IMG/VR virus record: IMGVR_UViG_3300025732_000073
Span: 1-46,766 of that record
DNA: 46,766 nucleotides
Source: a virus
Direction: 5' to 3' (one strand)
Every line of letters begins with the position of its first letter. The first letter of the stretch is position 1. A program made the position numbers and the translations under genes. The notes under the pieces are model-generated. The model was not told where the DNA came from. It saw only the letters and a list, made by a program, of their open reading frames with translations, and made no database searches. Of this stretch, positions 1-7,881 are shown piece by piece.

Positions 1-1
1 T

Positions 2-826
2 GAAGCAGAGAATCAGCCTCAAACCCCGCCCCCGGAGCCGCAGGCCCGGGAACCCCAGTCCAATAAGGACGAACTGGACGCTGTCAACGACAACGTCCAA
101 AAGCGCATCGCAAAGCTCACTGCTCGCATGCGCGAAGCCGAGCGCCGTGAGCAGGCCGCCCTGGAGTATGCTAAAGGTTTACAAAACCAAGCCAGCACGC
201 TTCAGCAGCGCCTAGTTCAGACGGATTACAGCCGCCTGAACGAGGCCAAGGCCCGCTTGGATAGCCAACAAGCCTCTTTGCGCCAGATCATTCGCAAGGC
301 TAAGGAAGAGGGCGACCTGGATACTGAGATTGAAGCACAAGAACGGCTTGCCGCCTTGATCCAGGACCAGCGTCAAGTTGCCCAGTACCTGCAGGAGCAG
401 CCCCCGCAGCAACAGCAACAGCCACAGCAGGTCTACCAGCAGCAAGCCCCCCAGCAGCGACCCGCTGCACCGGACCCCCGTGCTGAGGAGTGGGCCGCAG
501 AGAACGAGTGGTTTGGTAAGGATCGCACGATGACGTATGCAGCGTGGGGAATCCACCAGACTTTGATTGAGGAAGAGGGCATTGACCCGTCCTCAGATGA
601 ATACTATACTGTTCTTAATCAAAGGATTCGGGAACAATTTCCGAAACACTTTGCGAACGAACAATCCCCCAGACAACAGCGTTCCGCACCAGCTGTTGCC
701 CCTGCAACCCGTAGTTCGGGAGTGAATAGTGTGCGCCGTACTGTCCGGCTTTCGCCGAGTCAGGTTGCTATTGCGAAGAAACTGGGCGTTCCTCTCGAGG
801 AATATGCCAAGTACGTGAAGGAGTGA
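2..826 (+). CDS. Putative capsid scaffolding protein (5' end missing)
   Basis: The reading frame is open from the first bases of the window, so the gene starts outside it; the first internal Met is at 128. The visible 274 residues are highly charged and Gln-rich, with predicted long helices (EARxxLxxQQ-type heptads) and a poly-Gln/Pro linker around 400-460, then a basic C-terminal tail. A helical, low-complexity, charged protein three genes upstream of the major capsid protein is typical of phage scaffolding proteins, which assemble inside the procapsid and then leave. The role is inferred from position and composition; no catalytic motif is seen. It could instead be a minor head protein. Confidence 0.6.
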   Translation, partial: EAENQPQTPPPEPQAREPQSNKDELDAVNDNVQKRIAKLTARMREAERREQAALEYAKGLQNQASTLQQRLVQTDYSRLNEAKARLDSQQASLRQIIRKAKEEGDLDTEIEAQERLAALIQDQRQVAQYLQEQPPQQQQQPQQVYQQQAPQQRPAAPDPRAEEWAAENEWFGKDRTMTYAAWGIHQTLIEEEGIDPSSDEYYTVLNQRIREQFPKHFANEQSPRQQRSAPAVAPATRSSGVNSVRRTVRLSPSQVAIAKKLGVPLEEYAKYVKE

Positions 827-830
827 AGAC

Positions 831-1307
831 ATGAGCGAAATGAAAATTGATCGTGCCAGCCGCAGTGCGGATACCCGTGCCAAAGCTGAACGCCGCAAAC
901 CATGGACTCCCCCGTCACGTCTTGACACGCCGCCTGCCCCTGAAGGCTTTGAGTACCGTTGGATTCGTTCCGAGGTCAATGGTTTCCAAGACAAGCAAAA
1001 CGTCTATTCCAAGCTGCGCGAAGGTTATGAGCTCGTGCGTTTGGAAGAAGTGCCGGAAAGCTACCAAGCTCTCCTGCCGACGTTAGACGACGGCAAACAT
1101 GCTGGCGTTATTGCTGTTGGTGGTCTCTTGCTTGCCAAGATTCCCAAGGAAACCATCGAGGAGCGAAACGAGTACTATCGTCGTAAGGCCCAGGACCAGT
1201 TGCACGCTGTGGACAACGAGATGATGCGTGAAAACGCTCACTCTACAATGCGAATTCAGACGCCCGAGCGGAGTTCGCGCACAACTTTCCGCCAGCCAAA
1301 CGCCTAA
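831..1307 (+). CDS. Conserved phage head-region protein, function unknown
   Basis: 158 residues; an AAGGAG Shine-Dalgarno (817-822) sits inside the end of the upstream gene and supports the ATG at 831. The N-terminus is basic and Pro-rich (KPWTPPSRLDTPPAP), followed by a compact domain beginning GFEYRWIR, and a C-terminal helical, charged tail (IEERNEYYRRKAQDQ). No enzyme motif or membrane segment is seen. The position between the scaffold-like gene and the capsid genes suggests a head assembly or minor virion protein. I do not recognise a named family with certainty. Confidence 0.7.
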   Translation: MSEMKIDRASRSADTRAKAERRKPWTPPSRLDTPPAPEGFEYRWIRSEVNGFQDKQNVYSKLREGYELVRLEEVPESYQALLPTLDDGKHAGVIAVGGLLLAKIPKETIEERNEYYRRKAQDQLHAVDNEMMRENAHSTMRIQTPERSSRTTFRQPNA

Positions 1308-1344
1308 GTGAGGCTGGTTATCCAAACTTAGCAGGAGCTAACAA

Positions 1345-1932
1345 ATGGCAAACGTAAACAAGCCTTTTGGTCTGCGCCCCTCTGGTAACTTGTCCGCTAC
1401 CGGTGCCCAAAAACAATACGGGTATCAGATTGCTGACAACCAAGCAGGCGCGATCTATCAGGGTGACTTGGTCGTCGTGTATGACGGCTACATCATCAAG
1501 TATGACGCAGCTACCCATGCCGGTCCCACCGGTGTGTTCAACGGCTGCCAGTACGACGATCCCACCCGTGCAAACAAGCCGACGTGGAAGAACTACTATC
1601 CCGGTAGCGTCAACATTACCCAAGGCATCATCGCCTGTGAGGTGTTGGACGATCCGAGCCAGTTGTTCCTGGTCCAAGCTGACGGCGCAGTGACTCAAGC
1701 CAACATTGGCAAGAACGCTGATCCGACCGCTTCCACGACCGGTAGCACCACCTCTGGTGTCTCGAATGGTTCTTTGAGCTCCGCTTCCATTGCGAAGACC
1801 GCTGCTCTGACCTTCAAGATTGTTGGCCTCTACGAGTCCCCGGACAATGAGCTGGGTACCAACGCAGTGGTCGTTGTTAAACTCAACCAACACCAGTACG
1901 GCAGCGTCGGTGTTGCTTCTGACGGAGCATAA
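1345..1932 (+). CDS. Putative head/decoration structural protein
   Basis: 195 residues preceded by a good ribosome site (GGAG at 1333-1336). The sequence is Gly/Thr/Ser/Asn-rich and predicted beta-rich, beginning MANVNKPFGLRP, with a flexible Ser/Thr/Gly stretch near residues 130-150. It lies 2 bases upstream of the major capsid gene, so the two are probably co-translated at high level. This placement and composition fit a head decoration or vertex protein. Function is inferred from context only. Confidence 0.65.
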   Translation: MANVNKPFGLRPSGNLSATGAQKQYGYQIADNQAGAIYQGDLVVVYDGYIIKYDAATHAGPTGVFNGCQYDDPTRANKPTWKNYYPGSVNITQGIIACEVLDDPSQLFLVQADGAVTQANIGKNADPTASTTGSTTSGVSNGSLSSASIAKTAALTFKIVGLYESPDNELGTNAVVVVKLNQHQYGSVGVASDGA

Positions 1933-1934
1933 TC

Positions 1935-2846
1935 ATGGCAATTACACGTTCACAACTCGTTAAAGAGCTGGAGCCCGGCCTGAACGCTCTGTTCGGTCTG
2001 GAGTACAAGCGCTATGAGAACGAACACGAAGAGATTTTCGCAATCGAAACCTCTGACCGTGCGTTCGAAGAAGAAGTGATGCTGACCGGCTTCGGTTCCG
2101 CCCCGGTGAAGACCGAAGGTGCTGGCGTGGCATACGATACCGCTCTGGAATCGTTCACTGCTCGCTACACCCACGAGACCATCGCCATGGCGTTCGCGCT
2201 GACCGAAGAAGCCGTTGAGGACAACCTCTACGACCGTCTGTCGGCTCGCTACACCAAGGCTCTGGCTCGCTCTATGGCGAACACCAAGCAGGTCAAGGGC
2301 GCTTCGGTGCTGAACAATGCTTTCACCGGCGGCGCTTACGCTGGCGGCGACGGTGTTGCTCTGTGCTCTACCGCTCACCCGACCGCCCTGGGTCCCGACT
2401 TCTCTAACCGTCCCGCCGTTGCTGCTGACCTGAACGAGACCTCTCTCGAGCAGGGCATTATCGACGTGGCTGCGTTCACCGATGAACGTGGCCTGAAGGT
2501 GGCCTTGACGGTTCGCAAGATGATCGTTCCCAAGGAACTGCAGTTCACGGCTGAGCGCCTGATGAAGTCCACGCTGCGCACCAGCACGGCTGACAACGAC
2601 ATCAACGCAATCAAGTCGATGGGCCTCGTTCCCGAAGGCTACGCCGTCAACCACTTCCTGACCGACACCAACGCATGGTTCCTGATCACCGATGCGCCCA
2701 ACGGTCTGAAGATGTTCGAGCGTTCGCCCATCCGCACCGCCTTCGAAGGTGACTTCGACACCGGCAACGTGCGCTACAAGGCTCGTGAGCGTTACAGCTT
2801 CGGCTGGTCTGACCCTCGCGGCATCTACGGTTCTCCTGGCGCTTAA
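1935..2846 (+). CDS. Major capsid protein, Mu gpT-like (HK97 fold)
   Basis: 303 residues, the usual size for the Mu gpT-type major head subunit family. Features recalled for this family are visible: an N-terminal helix, an acidic E-loop-like region (EEIFAIETSDRAFEEEV), an ALCSTAHP motif near residue 140, a DTNAWFLITDAPNGLK strand-turn near residue 238, and a C-terminus with RYSFGWSDPRGIYGS. Codon use is strongly biased (many CTG, ACC, GCT), consistent with high expression. A strong hairpin terminator follows directly, as often seen after major capsid genes. It would form the icosahedral shell. Confidence 0.85.
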   Translation: MAITRSQLVKELEPGLNALFGLEYKRYENEHEEIFAIETSDRAFEEEVMLTGFGSAPVKTEGAGVAYDTALESFTARYTHETIAMAFALTEEAVEDNLYDRLSARYTKALARSMANTKQVKGASVLNNAFTGGAYAGGDGVALCSTAHPTALGPDFSNRPAVAADLNETSLEQGIIDVAAFTDERGLKVALTVRKMIVPKELQFTAERLMKSTLRTSTADNDINAIKSMGLVPEGYAVNHFLTDTNAWFLITDAPNGLKMFERSPIRTAFEGDFDTGNVRYKARERYSFGWSDPRGIYGSPGA

Positions 2847-2866
2847 TCAGCGGCAGAAAAATCGTG

Positions 2867-2895
2867 AAAGGGGCCCTTGTGGCCCCTTTTCTTTT
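2867..2895 (+). terminator. Rho-independent terminator after the capsid gene
   Basis: A 9-bp GC-rich stem (2867-2875 pairing with 2881-2889) with a 5-nt loop is followed by a T-rich run (TTTTCTTTT). It lies 20 bases after the capsid stop codon. It probably attenuates read-through from capsid genes into the downstream structural genes. Confidence 0.8.
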
Positions 2896-2905
2896 GGTGT
2901 ATATT
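2877..2905 (+). promoter_or_regulatory. Weak sigma70-like promoter candidate
   Basis: TTGTGG (2877-2882) and TATATT (2900-2905) are separated by 17 bases. The -10 box matches consensus at 5 of 6 positions but the -35 only at 3, and the -35 lies inside the terminator hairpin. It would restart transcription for the structural genes from 2997 on. It is speculative, supported mainly by the terminator directly before it. Confidence 0.25.
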
Positions 2906-2907
2906 GG

Positions 2908-2925
2908 CCCCATTCCGGGGTTTTT
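2908..2925 (+). terminator. Minimal second hairpin with T-run in the capsid 3' leader
   Basis: CCCC (2908-2911) pairs with GGGG (2917-2920) over a 5-nt loop and is followed by TTTTT (2921-2925). The stem is only 4 bp, so alone it would be a weak terminator. It stands in tandem with the strong hairpin at 2867-2895. The remaining leader to 2996 holds another distal inverted repeat, GGCGCT (2926-2931) with AGCGCC (2967-2972), and no gene. Confidence 0.3.
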
Positions 2926-2996
2926 GGCGCTCCTGACAGGTCCCGGCCTGACGACATGCAGACAGAAGCGCCCCACCACTCGCATGTGAGGAACAA

Positions 2997-3398
2997 ATGG
3001 CAAATACCACTTTCACCGGACCGGTTCGTTCCCAGAACGGTTTCCAATCCATCACCAAAAACGCCACCACTGGCGCAGTCACTGTCAACTCGTCGTTTGG
3101 TACTGATGTTGTTCTGAGCGCTCAGTCCCTGTCTGGCGCAGGCGCAGTTGATATAACCAACGCTTTCACCTCGTTGACTACCACTGGTGCAGCGCAGGCC
3201 CTAACGTTGGCCGACGGCACGGTTGGTGAGATTAAAGTCATCGTTCACACCGTGGACGGTGGCAGCGCAGTGCTGACCCCCACCACCAAGATTGGTTTTA
3301 CCACCATCACCTTCACCGCTGTGGGGGATTCCGCAATGCTGATCTATACGGCTGCAGGCTGGGCTGTGATTGGTTCCAAGGGCGCGACCATCGCTTAA
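2997..3398 (+). CDS. Beta-rich virion structural protein
   Basis: 133 residues, ATG preceded by TGAGGAAC. The sequence is Thr/Ala/Gly/Val-rich with alternating hydrophobic and polar residues and few charges, typical of a beta-sandwich virion protein. The block TGAAQALTLADGTVGEIKVI followed by GDSAMLIYTAAGWAVIGSKG resembles a small domain found in many environmental phage head or fibre proteins. It may be a decoration or fibre-attachment protein. It is the first gene after the terminator, so it may be expressed at a different level from the capsid gene. Confidence 0.6.
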   Translation: MANTTFTGPVRSQNGFQSITKNATTGAVTVNSSFGTDVVLSAQSLSGAGAVDITNAFTSLTTTGAAQALTLADGTVGEIKVIVHTVDGGSAVLTPTTKIGFTTITFTAVGDSAMLIYTAAGWAVIGSKGATIA

Positions 3399-3410
3399 TA
3401 GGAGTCCGAC

Positions 3411-3707
3411 ATGGGCTTTCAATATGACGTAAAAGCGAAAACGGTGACCAGTACCGGCGCGTCCGGTATTGGTACTCCCCGTGCTCGCATCAAGGCCATC
3501 TACTACGTCCCCGGAGGCTCCGCTGGATCCATTTCTTTTAAGGATGGAGGCACCGGAGGCACCGAACTGATCAATCTGGCAACCCCTGCCAGCACGACAG
3601 GTACTGGGTCTATGTATGTGCTGATCCCTAATGATGGTGTGCGCTTTGAAGCGGACCCCTACATCACCCTCACAAACGTGACCTCTGTCACGTTCTTCTA
3701 CGGTTAA
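3411..3707 (+). CDS. Small beta-rich structural protein, unknown
   Basis: 98 residues with an AGGAG site 8 bases before the ATG. The composition is Gly/Thr/Ser-rich with a run of predicted beta strands (RARIKAIYYVPGGSAGSISF, then VTSVTFFYG at the C-terminus) and no membrane segment. The position between two structural genes suggests a virion component. I do not recognise the family. Confidence 0.6.
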   Translation: MGFQYDVKAKTVTSTGASGIGTPRARIKAIYYVPGGSAGSISFKDGGTGGTELINLATPASTTGTGSMYVLIPNDGVRFEADPYITLTNVTSVTFFYG

Positions 3708-3717
3708 GGAGCCTATT

Positions 3718-3903
3718 ATGGGACGAGCAGCAAAAATGGAAGACCCCCTGTATCAGGGGGAAGTGCAGCCCGGTGCGCAAAAACAGGACATGTCTAAGGG
3801 GGGTCCTAAGCAGACCCCACGCAAGAACTACCAAAAGCCCTCGGCTTCTGTGGCTCCGCGTGGCGTAGGCATGGCTCGCAACAAACAGTGCAAGATGTAC
3901 TGA
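3718..3903 (+). CDS. Small basic protein, unknown
   Basis: 61 residues, preceded by an AAGGAG site. It is rich in Lys, Arg, Gln and Pro and appears disordered; it ends in KQCKMY. Such short basic proteins are common between capsid and connector genes of environmental phages. Binding to DNA or to the acidic interior of the head is possible but not shown. Confidence 0.55.
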   Translation: MGRAAKMEDPLYQGEVQPGAQKQDMSKGGPKQTPRKNYQKPSASVAPRGVGMARNKQCKMY

Positions 3904-3904
3904 C

Positions 3905-4150
3905 ATGGCCAAGTCTCCGGCATGGCAACGCAAGGAAGGCAAGAACCCCAACGGCGGCTTGAACGCCAAGGGTCGCGCCTCTGCCAAAAAACAGGGGATG
4001 AACTTGAAACCTCCCCAGCCGGAAGGCGGCAAACGCCGAGACTCTTTTTGCGCCCGTATGGAAGGGATGAAGAAAAAGCTCACCTCCGCCAAGACGGCCA
4101 AAGACCCGGATTCTCGGATCAACAAGAGCCTCAGAGCCTGGAAATGTTGA
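3905..4150 (+). CDS. Small basic phage protein (DUF6321-like)
   Basis: 81 residues with a pattern I recall for the DUF6321 family: AWQRKEGKNPNGGLNAKGR near the N-terminus, RRDSFCARMEGMK in the middle, and a C-terminal SLRAWKC. Two conserved Cys (in SFCARM and WKC) are present. The protein is very basic. Members occur in many phages and their function is unknown to me. It starts one base after the stop of the preceding gene. Confidence 0.7.
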   Translation: MAKSPAWQRKEGKNPNGGLNAKGRASAKKQGMNLKPPQPEGGKRRDSFCARMEGMKKKLTSAKTAKDPDSRINKSLRAWKC

Positions 4151-4151
4151 G

Positions 4152-4448
4152 ATGGACCTGAGCACTGTATGGACCAGCGCACTCACGATCATCATGGCCT
4201 TAATGGGCATGGTGATTCGTTCGCGGGACAAAGAAATCGAGGGTGTGCGCCTGGATCAGGGCAAAGACCGCGAGGAAATGCAGCGCCTGCAGGTTCTTCT
4301 CAATCGCACCCGCGAGGAGGTGGCCAAAGAGTACGTTACCAAGGTCGAAGTGCATGCCGACATCAACCGGGTTCTGGTTCGCTTGGAGCAGCTCGATGCT
4401 AAGCTGGACAGATTGATTTTGGAGAAGCACAATGCCCCCGGTAAGTAA
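4152..4448 (+). CDS. Membrane-anchored coiled-coil protein
   Basis: 98 residues with an N-terminal hydrophobic segment (residues 5-22, VWTSALTIIMALMGMVI) followed by a basic SRDK and a long charged coiled coil to the C-terminus. This topology resembles an inner-membrane spanin or other envelope protein. It is far from the holin/lysin genes, which argues against a spanin. The 3' end overlaps the next gene by 17 bases. It starts just after the preceding stop (TGAGATG). Confidence 0.6.
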   Translation: MDLSTVWTSALTIIMALMGMVIRSRDKEIEGVRLDQGKDREEMQRLQVLLNRTREEVAKEYVTKVEVHADINRVLVRLEQLDAKLDRLILEKHNAPGK

Positions 4449-4809
4449 GAAGCAAAAGCGTTTGATGGATGCAGCGGCTCACAGCCCTGCATTTGCCAAA
4501 AAAGTTGGTGTCCCAATGTCCGTTGCCATGGATTTCAGCGAGTCTGGCAAAGGCAAAAAATTCAGAAAAGGCGGTGAAACTATGAACCATGGAACTAAAA
4601 GTTACGCCAAAGGCGGGTTGGCCAAGCGCGGCCAGGGTATTGCCAAGAAAGGTTTTGCCAAAGGCGGTGCCATCACCGCTTCTGGTGCCGATACGGCAGG
4701 CCCACAGGGCAAAACCATCAGCCAGCCGGTAAAGAAATCGGTGTCTGGGGACAACGTCAAAGTTCGCGGAGTGGGTGCCGCTCGCGCTCGCGTCGCCACG
4801 ATTTATTAA
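4432..4809 (+). CDS. Basic Gly/Lys-repeat protein, unknown
   Basis: 125 residues. The N-terminal 45 residues (VSKKQKRLMDAAAHSPAF) form a helical basic domain, followed by short repeats of AKGG and AKRG type (residues 57-78) and a disordered tail. Proteins of this type occur between capsid and tail genes in environmental phages. It may bind nucleic acid, but this is only suggested by charge. The start overlaps the preceding gene by 17 bases. Confidence 0.6.
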   Translation: MPPVSKKQKRLMDAAAHSPAFAKKVGVPMSVAMDFSESGKGKKFRKGGETMNHGTKSYAKGGLAKRGQGIAKKGFAKGGAITASGADTAGPQGKTISQPVKKSVSGDNVKVRGVGAARARVATIY

Positions 4810-4812
4810 GCC

Positions 4813-5490
4813 ATGACCACCTCCGGCACATCCGACTTCAATTTGGAGTTCGATGACATGATCGTCGAGGCGTATGAACGCTGCGGCATCGAGGTCAGGG
4901 ATGGCTACGACATGAAGACGGCCATGCGGTCGATCAATCTTCTTTTTGCAGAGTGGGCCAACCGGGGGCTTAATCTTTGGACGATTGAGCAGCGAGAGGT
5001 GACCTTGGTTACGGGCACCTATCAATACGCGTTGCCGCTTGACACGGTGGACGCGCTATCTGCGGTAATTCGGACAAATGCTGGCCAATCTACCCAGCAA
5101 GACATCACAGTGGATCGCATTGGATATGCAGAGTATTTGCATATTCCGAACAAGAGCACGCAGTCTCGACCTGCTCAGTGGTTCTTGCAGCGCACCACAA
5201 CGCCGCAGCTGTTCCTGTATCCGGCACCCGACGCGACGCAGACCTACGTCTTCCGTTACTACGCTGTTCGTAGAATTCAAGATACCGGCACCTTCACCAA
5301 CACGGCGGATGTGGTGTTCCGTTTCTTGCCGTGTCTGGTAGCGGGGCTTTCCTATTACTTGTCAGTCAAGAAAGCCCCGGACCGCGTTCAATTGCTCAAG
5401 ACAATGTACGACGAAGAGTTTACCCGTGCCTCTAATGAGGACCGCGAAAACTCTGGCTATTTTGCTGTGCCTATGTATCAACAGAGGTGA
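4813..5490 (+). CDS. Head-tail adaptor protein (P22 gp4 / SU10-adaptor-like)
   Basis: 225 residues. The N-terminal helices (FDDMIVEAYERCGIE, then AMRSINLLFAEWANRGLNLW) are typical of podovirus adaptor (gp4-like) proteins that form a ring under the portal. They are followed by a beta-rich middle (VTLVTGTYQYALP, then DRIGYAEYLHIPNK) and a C-terminal helix with YYLSVKKAPDR. This combination is characteristic of short-tailed phage connectors. It is a key indication of podovirus morphology. Family assignment is from remembered sequence features. Confidence 0.7.
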   Translation: MTTSGTSDFNLEFDDMIVEAYERCGIEVRDGYDMKTAMRSINLLFAEWANRGLNLWTIEQREVTLVTGTYQYALPLDTVDALSAVIRTNAGQSTQQDITVDRIGYAEYLHIPNKSTQSRPAQWFLQRTTTPQLFLYPAPDATQTYVFRYYAVRRIQDTGTFTNTADVVFRFLPCLVAGLSYYLSVKKAPDRVQLLKTMYDEEFTRASNEDRENSGYFAVPMYQQR

Positions 5491-5493
5491 CGC

Positions 5494-5829
5494 ATGGCCA
5501 CAGGATACGTATCAGGCAAATTTGCAATTGCGCTGTGCGATCAGTGTGGGCAGCGCTTTAAGCTAAACGCGTTGATCAAGGATTGGAAAGGGTTCAAGGT
5601 TTGCCGGGAGTGCTACGAGCCCAAGCACCCGCAGCTGGAGCCTAAGCGCACGATTAATGAGCCGATTGCTTTGTATCAGCCGCGCCCAGAGGCCCGAATG
5701 GCTGTTACAGTCTATGTAGGCTGGACTGTTGACACGTCGATTGCAAGCGTGGGCATGCAGCCAATGCCGTATGCTAAGCAGTTGTACGCAGGTGGGGTAC
5801 TGTCTCCAGTTACGGTGGTAATCACATGA
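5494..5829 (+). CDS. Zinc-ribbon protein in the connector cluster
   Basis: 111 residues. An N-terminal CDQC (residues 15-18) and a CREC (residues 36-39) form a four-Cys zinc ribbon, followed by a conserved-looking EPKHPQLEPKR. The C-terminal half is beta-rich and has no motif I know. It sits between the two adaptor-like genes and ends by an ATGA overlap with the second one. Such proteins recur in this position in environmental podoviruses, so a structural or assembly role is likely. Zinc binding is inferred from Cys spacing. Confidence 0.65.
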   Translation: MATGYVSGKFAIALCDQCGQRFKLNALIKDWKGFKVCRECYEPKHPQLEPKRTINEPIALYQPRPEARMAVTVYVGWTVDTSIASVGMQPMPYAKQLYAGGVLSPVTVVIT

Positions 5830-6680
5830 ACTACACACAACTCAAAGTTGCCATTCAGGACTATGTCCAGAACACCTTCACTGAGACCGAGCTGGCTACC
5901 TTTGTGCAGCAGGCGGAGCAACGCATCTACAACACAGTGCAGTTGGCCAACCTGCGTAAGAACGTCACGGGCGCACTATCCACTGCCAACAAGTACCTGT
6001 CCGCCCCTGGGGACTACCTGTCTACCTATTCTTTGGCGGTCTATTCATATGCGACTCCCACTATCACAGGAACTTCAGGGTCGTTTAACATCACGGTATC
6101 TTCTTCCACAGATGTCGTAGTTGGTCAGTCTGTGTATGGCACGGGCGTAGGCACCGGTGCGGTGGTGACGGGGATTAATGGTTTGGTTGTCACAGTGGAC
6201 GTGGCCAACAGTGGGACGGTATCGGGCACCGGTACCTTTCAAGGGGATTACGTTTATCTAAAAAATGTGGATGTCAACTACATTCGACAGGTGTATCCCA
6301 ACCCCAAACAAACGGCTCAGCCAAAATACTACGCAATCTTTGGTCCGACCTACAACCAGGAAACGGAATTGTCATTCATTGTAGGCCCCACTCCTGATCG
6401 GGTCTATCAGGCAGAATTGCACTATTACTACTACCCGGTATCGATGACTGATACGGTTCAAAACCCCACGGGAACCACGTGGCTGGGGGACAATTTTGAT
6501 TCCGTGCTGCTTTATGGCTCTCTGATGGAGGCGTATACCTTCATGAAGGGCGAACAGGATCTTTTGCAGCTGTATGACACCAAGTACAAAGAAGCGCTGA
6601 TGCTCCTGAAGAACTTGGGCGATGGCAAGCAGCGGGGCGATGCCTACCTGGATGGGCAAGTTAAGGTCAAGGTGCAGTAA
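5826..6680 (+). CDS. Second adaptor-like protein with an inserted beta domain
   Basis: 284 residues. The N-terminus MNYTQLKVAIQDYVQN, then FVQQAEQRIYNTVQLANLRK, is characteristic of phage adaptor (SU10-adaptor-like) proteins. Residues 78-140 are a Gly/Thr/Val-rich insert (TITGTSGSFNITVSSS, then VDVANSGTVSGTGTFQG) that interrupts the fold. The C-terminal part (YYYYPVSMTD, then LLYGSLMEAYTFMKGEQDLL) is again adaptor-like. A related insert occurs in the gene at 13815. It starts by ATGA overlap with the zinc-ribbon gene and ends by a TAATG overlap with the next gene. Confidence 0.7.
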   Translation: MNYTQLKVAIQDYVQNTFTETELATFVQQAEQRIYNTVQLANLRKNVTGALSTANKYLSAPGDYLSTYSLAVYSYATPTITGTSGSFNITVSSSTDVVVGQSVYGTGVGTGAVVTGINGLVVTVDVANSGTVSGTGTFQGDYVYLKNVDVNYIRQVYPNPKQTAQPKYYAIFGPTYNQETELSFIVGPTPDRVYQAELHYYYYPVSMTDTVQNPTGTTWLGDNFDSVLLYGSLMEAYTFMKGEQDLLQLYDTKYKEALMLLKNLGDGKQRGDAYLDGQVKVKVQ

Positions 6681-7102
6681 TGATTACCGCAGGACTTGTA
6701 ACCAGCTTTAAAAGAGAGGTCCTCTTGGGGACCCACGACTTGCTGAACGACGTGATCAAGATCGCGCTGTACACCTCTGCAGCTGAGCTGGGCCCAGAAA
6801 CCACGGTCTACACGCCGGTGGGGGAGGTCTCCAGCTCGGGGACTAACTACACCACCGGGGGCCAAGTGCTATTGCTGCCCCAGGTAGGGGGCGGAAATGG
6901 CACGGGCTATGCCACCTTTAGTGACCCAATTTGGTATGCCACCACCTTTTCAGCGCGTGGTGCTTTGATCTACAATTACACGAAGGGCAATAAAGCCATT
7001 GGTGTGATGAATTTTGGGTTGGATCAGGTGACCCTGACTCAGGAGTTCAAGATTCAATTTCCTGCATACACCCCAGAATCAGCACTGATTCGCATCACCT
7101 AA
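6680..7102 (+). CDS. Conserved phage structural protein (IALYTSAA type)
   Basis: 140 residues, starting in a TAATG overlap with the adaptor-like gene. The pattern DVIKIALYTSAAELGPETT, then VYTPVGEVSSSGTNYTTGG, is one I have seen in many phage structural proteins annotated as hypothetical. The predicted fold is beta-rich with no membrane segment. Co-translation with the adaptor suggests a tail or fibre-base component. The precise role is unknown. Confidence 0.65.
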   Translation: MITAGLVTSFKREVLLGTHDLLNDVIKIALYTSAAELGPETTVYTPVGEVSSSGTNYTTGGQVLLLPQVGGGNGTGYATFSDPIWYATTFSARGALIYNYTKGNKAIGVMNFGLDQVTLTQEFKIQFPAYTPESALIRIT

Positions 7103-7111
7103 GGAGTAATC

Positions 7112-7687
7112 ATGTCCATCGAAAAAGCAATCTCTACCGACACCGTCAGCGGAACTTTGATCCGTAGCGGCCAGCCCGAAGACCAGTTGATGGCTCTGGG
7201 TAAATTTACCATGGAGTGCTACGACTCCGAAGGCAAGCTGAAATGGTCTGCTGAGAACCACAACCTCGTGGTGAACGTCGGTCTGCAATACATGTGCGGT
7301 ACGGCCCTGACCTCGGTTGCCCAGATCACGACTTGGTACATTGGCCTGTACGGTGCTGGCGCGTCTAACACCCCCGCCGCTGGTGACACCATGTCCTCCC
7401 ACGCTGGCTGGACGGAAGTCGTGCCCTACAGCAACGCCACCCGCCCCACCTGTACGTTTGCCACGGCAACGACGGCCAACCCATCGGTGGCCACGAACTC
7501 CGCCTCGGTTGCGGTGTTCAACATCAACGCTACGTCCACCGTTGGCGGCGCATTCTTGGTCAGCAACAACACCAAGTCGGGTTCTACCGGCACGTTGTTC
7601 TCTGCCGCTGACTTCACGGGCGGCGACCGCTCGGTTGCTTCCGGCGACACCCTGAACGTGACCTACACCCTGAGCTTGGCTGGTTAA
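7112..7687 (+). CDS. Structural protein near the fibre genes, unknown role
   Basis: 191 residues with a strong AAGGAGTAATC site before the ATG. The N-terminal third contains a GKFTMECYDSEGKLKWSAEN segment, and the remainder is Thr/Ala/Ser-rich and beta-like (TTWYIGLYGAGASNTPAAG). It resembles other phage structural proteins encoded upstream of fibre genes. Codon bias is strong, suggesting high expression. No enzymatic motif is visible. Confidence 0.6.
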   Translation: MSIEKAISTDTVSGTLIRSGQPEDQLMALGKFTMECYDSEGKLKWSAENHNLVVNVGLQYMCGTALTSVAQITTWYIGLYGAGASNTPAAGDTMSSHAGWTEVVPYSNATRPTCTFATATTANPSVATNSASVAVFNINATSTVGGAFLVSNNTKSGSTGTLFSAADFTGGDRSVASGDTLNVTYTLSLAG

Positions 7688-7698
7688 TAGAGGCGGCG

Positions 7699-7881
7699 AT
7701 GGTCAAGTTGGATTTCGAGTTTGAGACGCAGTATGGGAGGTTCGCGGATGCACTGCATTTGCCGGACGACCATAACTTGTCCGGCGCAGAAATCGCTGCC
7801 ATGAAACAGCAGCGTCTTGATAACTGGATCGCCGCTGTAACTGCCCCGCCACCTGACGAACCTCCAGCACCGGGGGTGTAA
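7699..7881 (+). CDS. Small protein, unknown
   Basis: 60 residues with a GAGGCGGCG ribosome site. It begins MVKLDFEFETQYGRFADALHL, has an acidic central helix (LSGAEIAAMKQQRLDNWIA) and a Pro-rich tail (TAPPPDEPPAPGV). Its stop codon directly abuts the start of the long fibre gene. Such short proteins often precede fibres and may be fibre chaperones or attachment factors; that is inference only. Confidence 0.55.
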   Translation: MVKLDFEFETQYGRFADALHLPDDHNLSGAEIAAMKQQRLDNWIAAVTAPPPDEPPAPGV

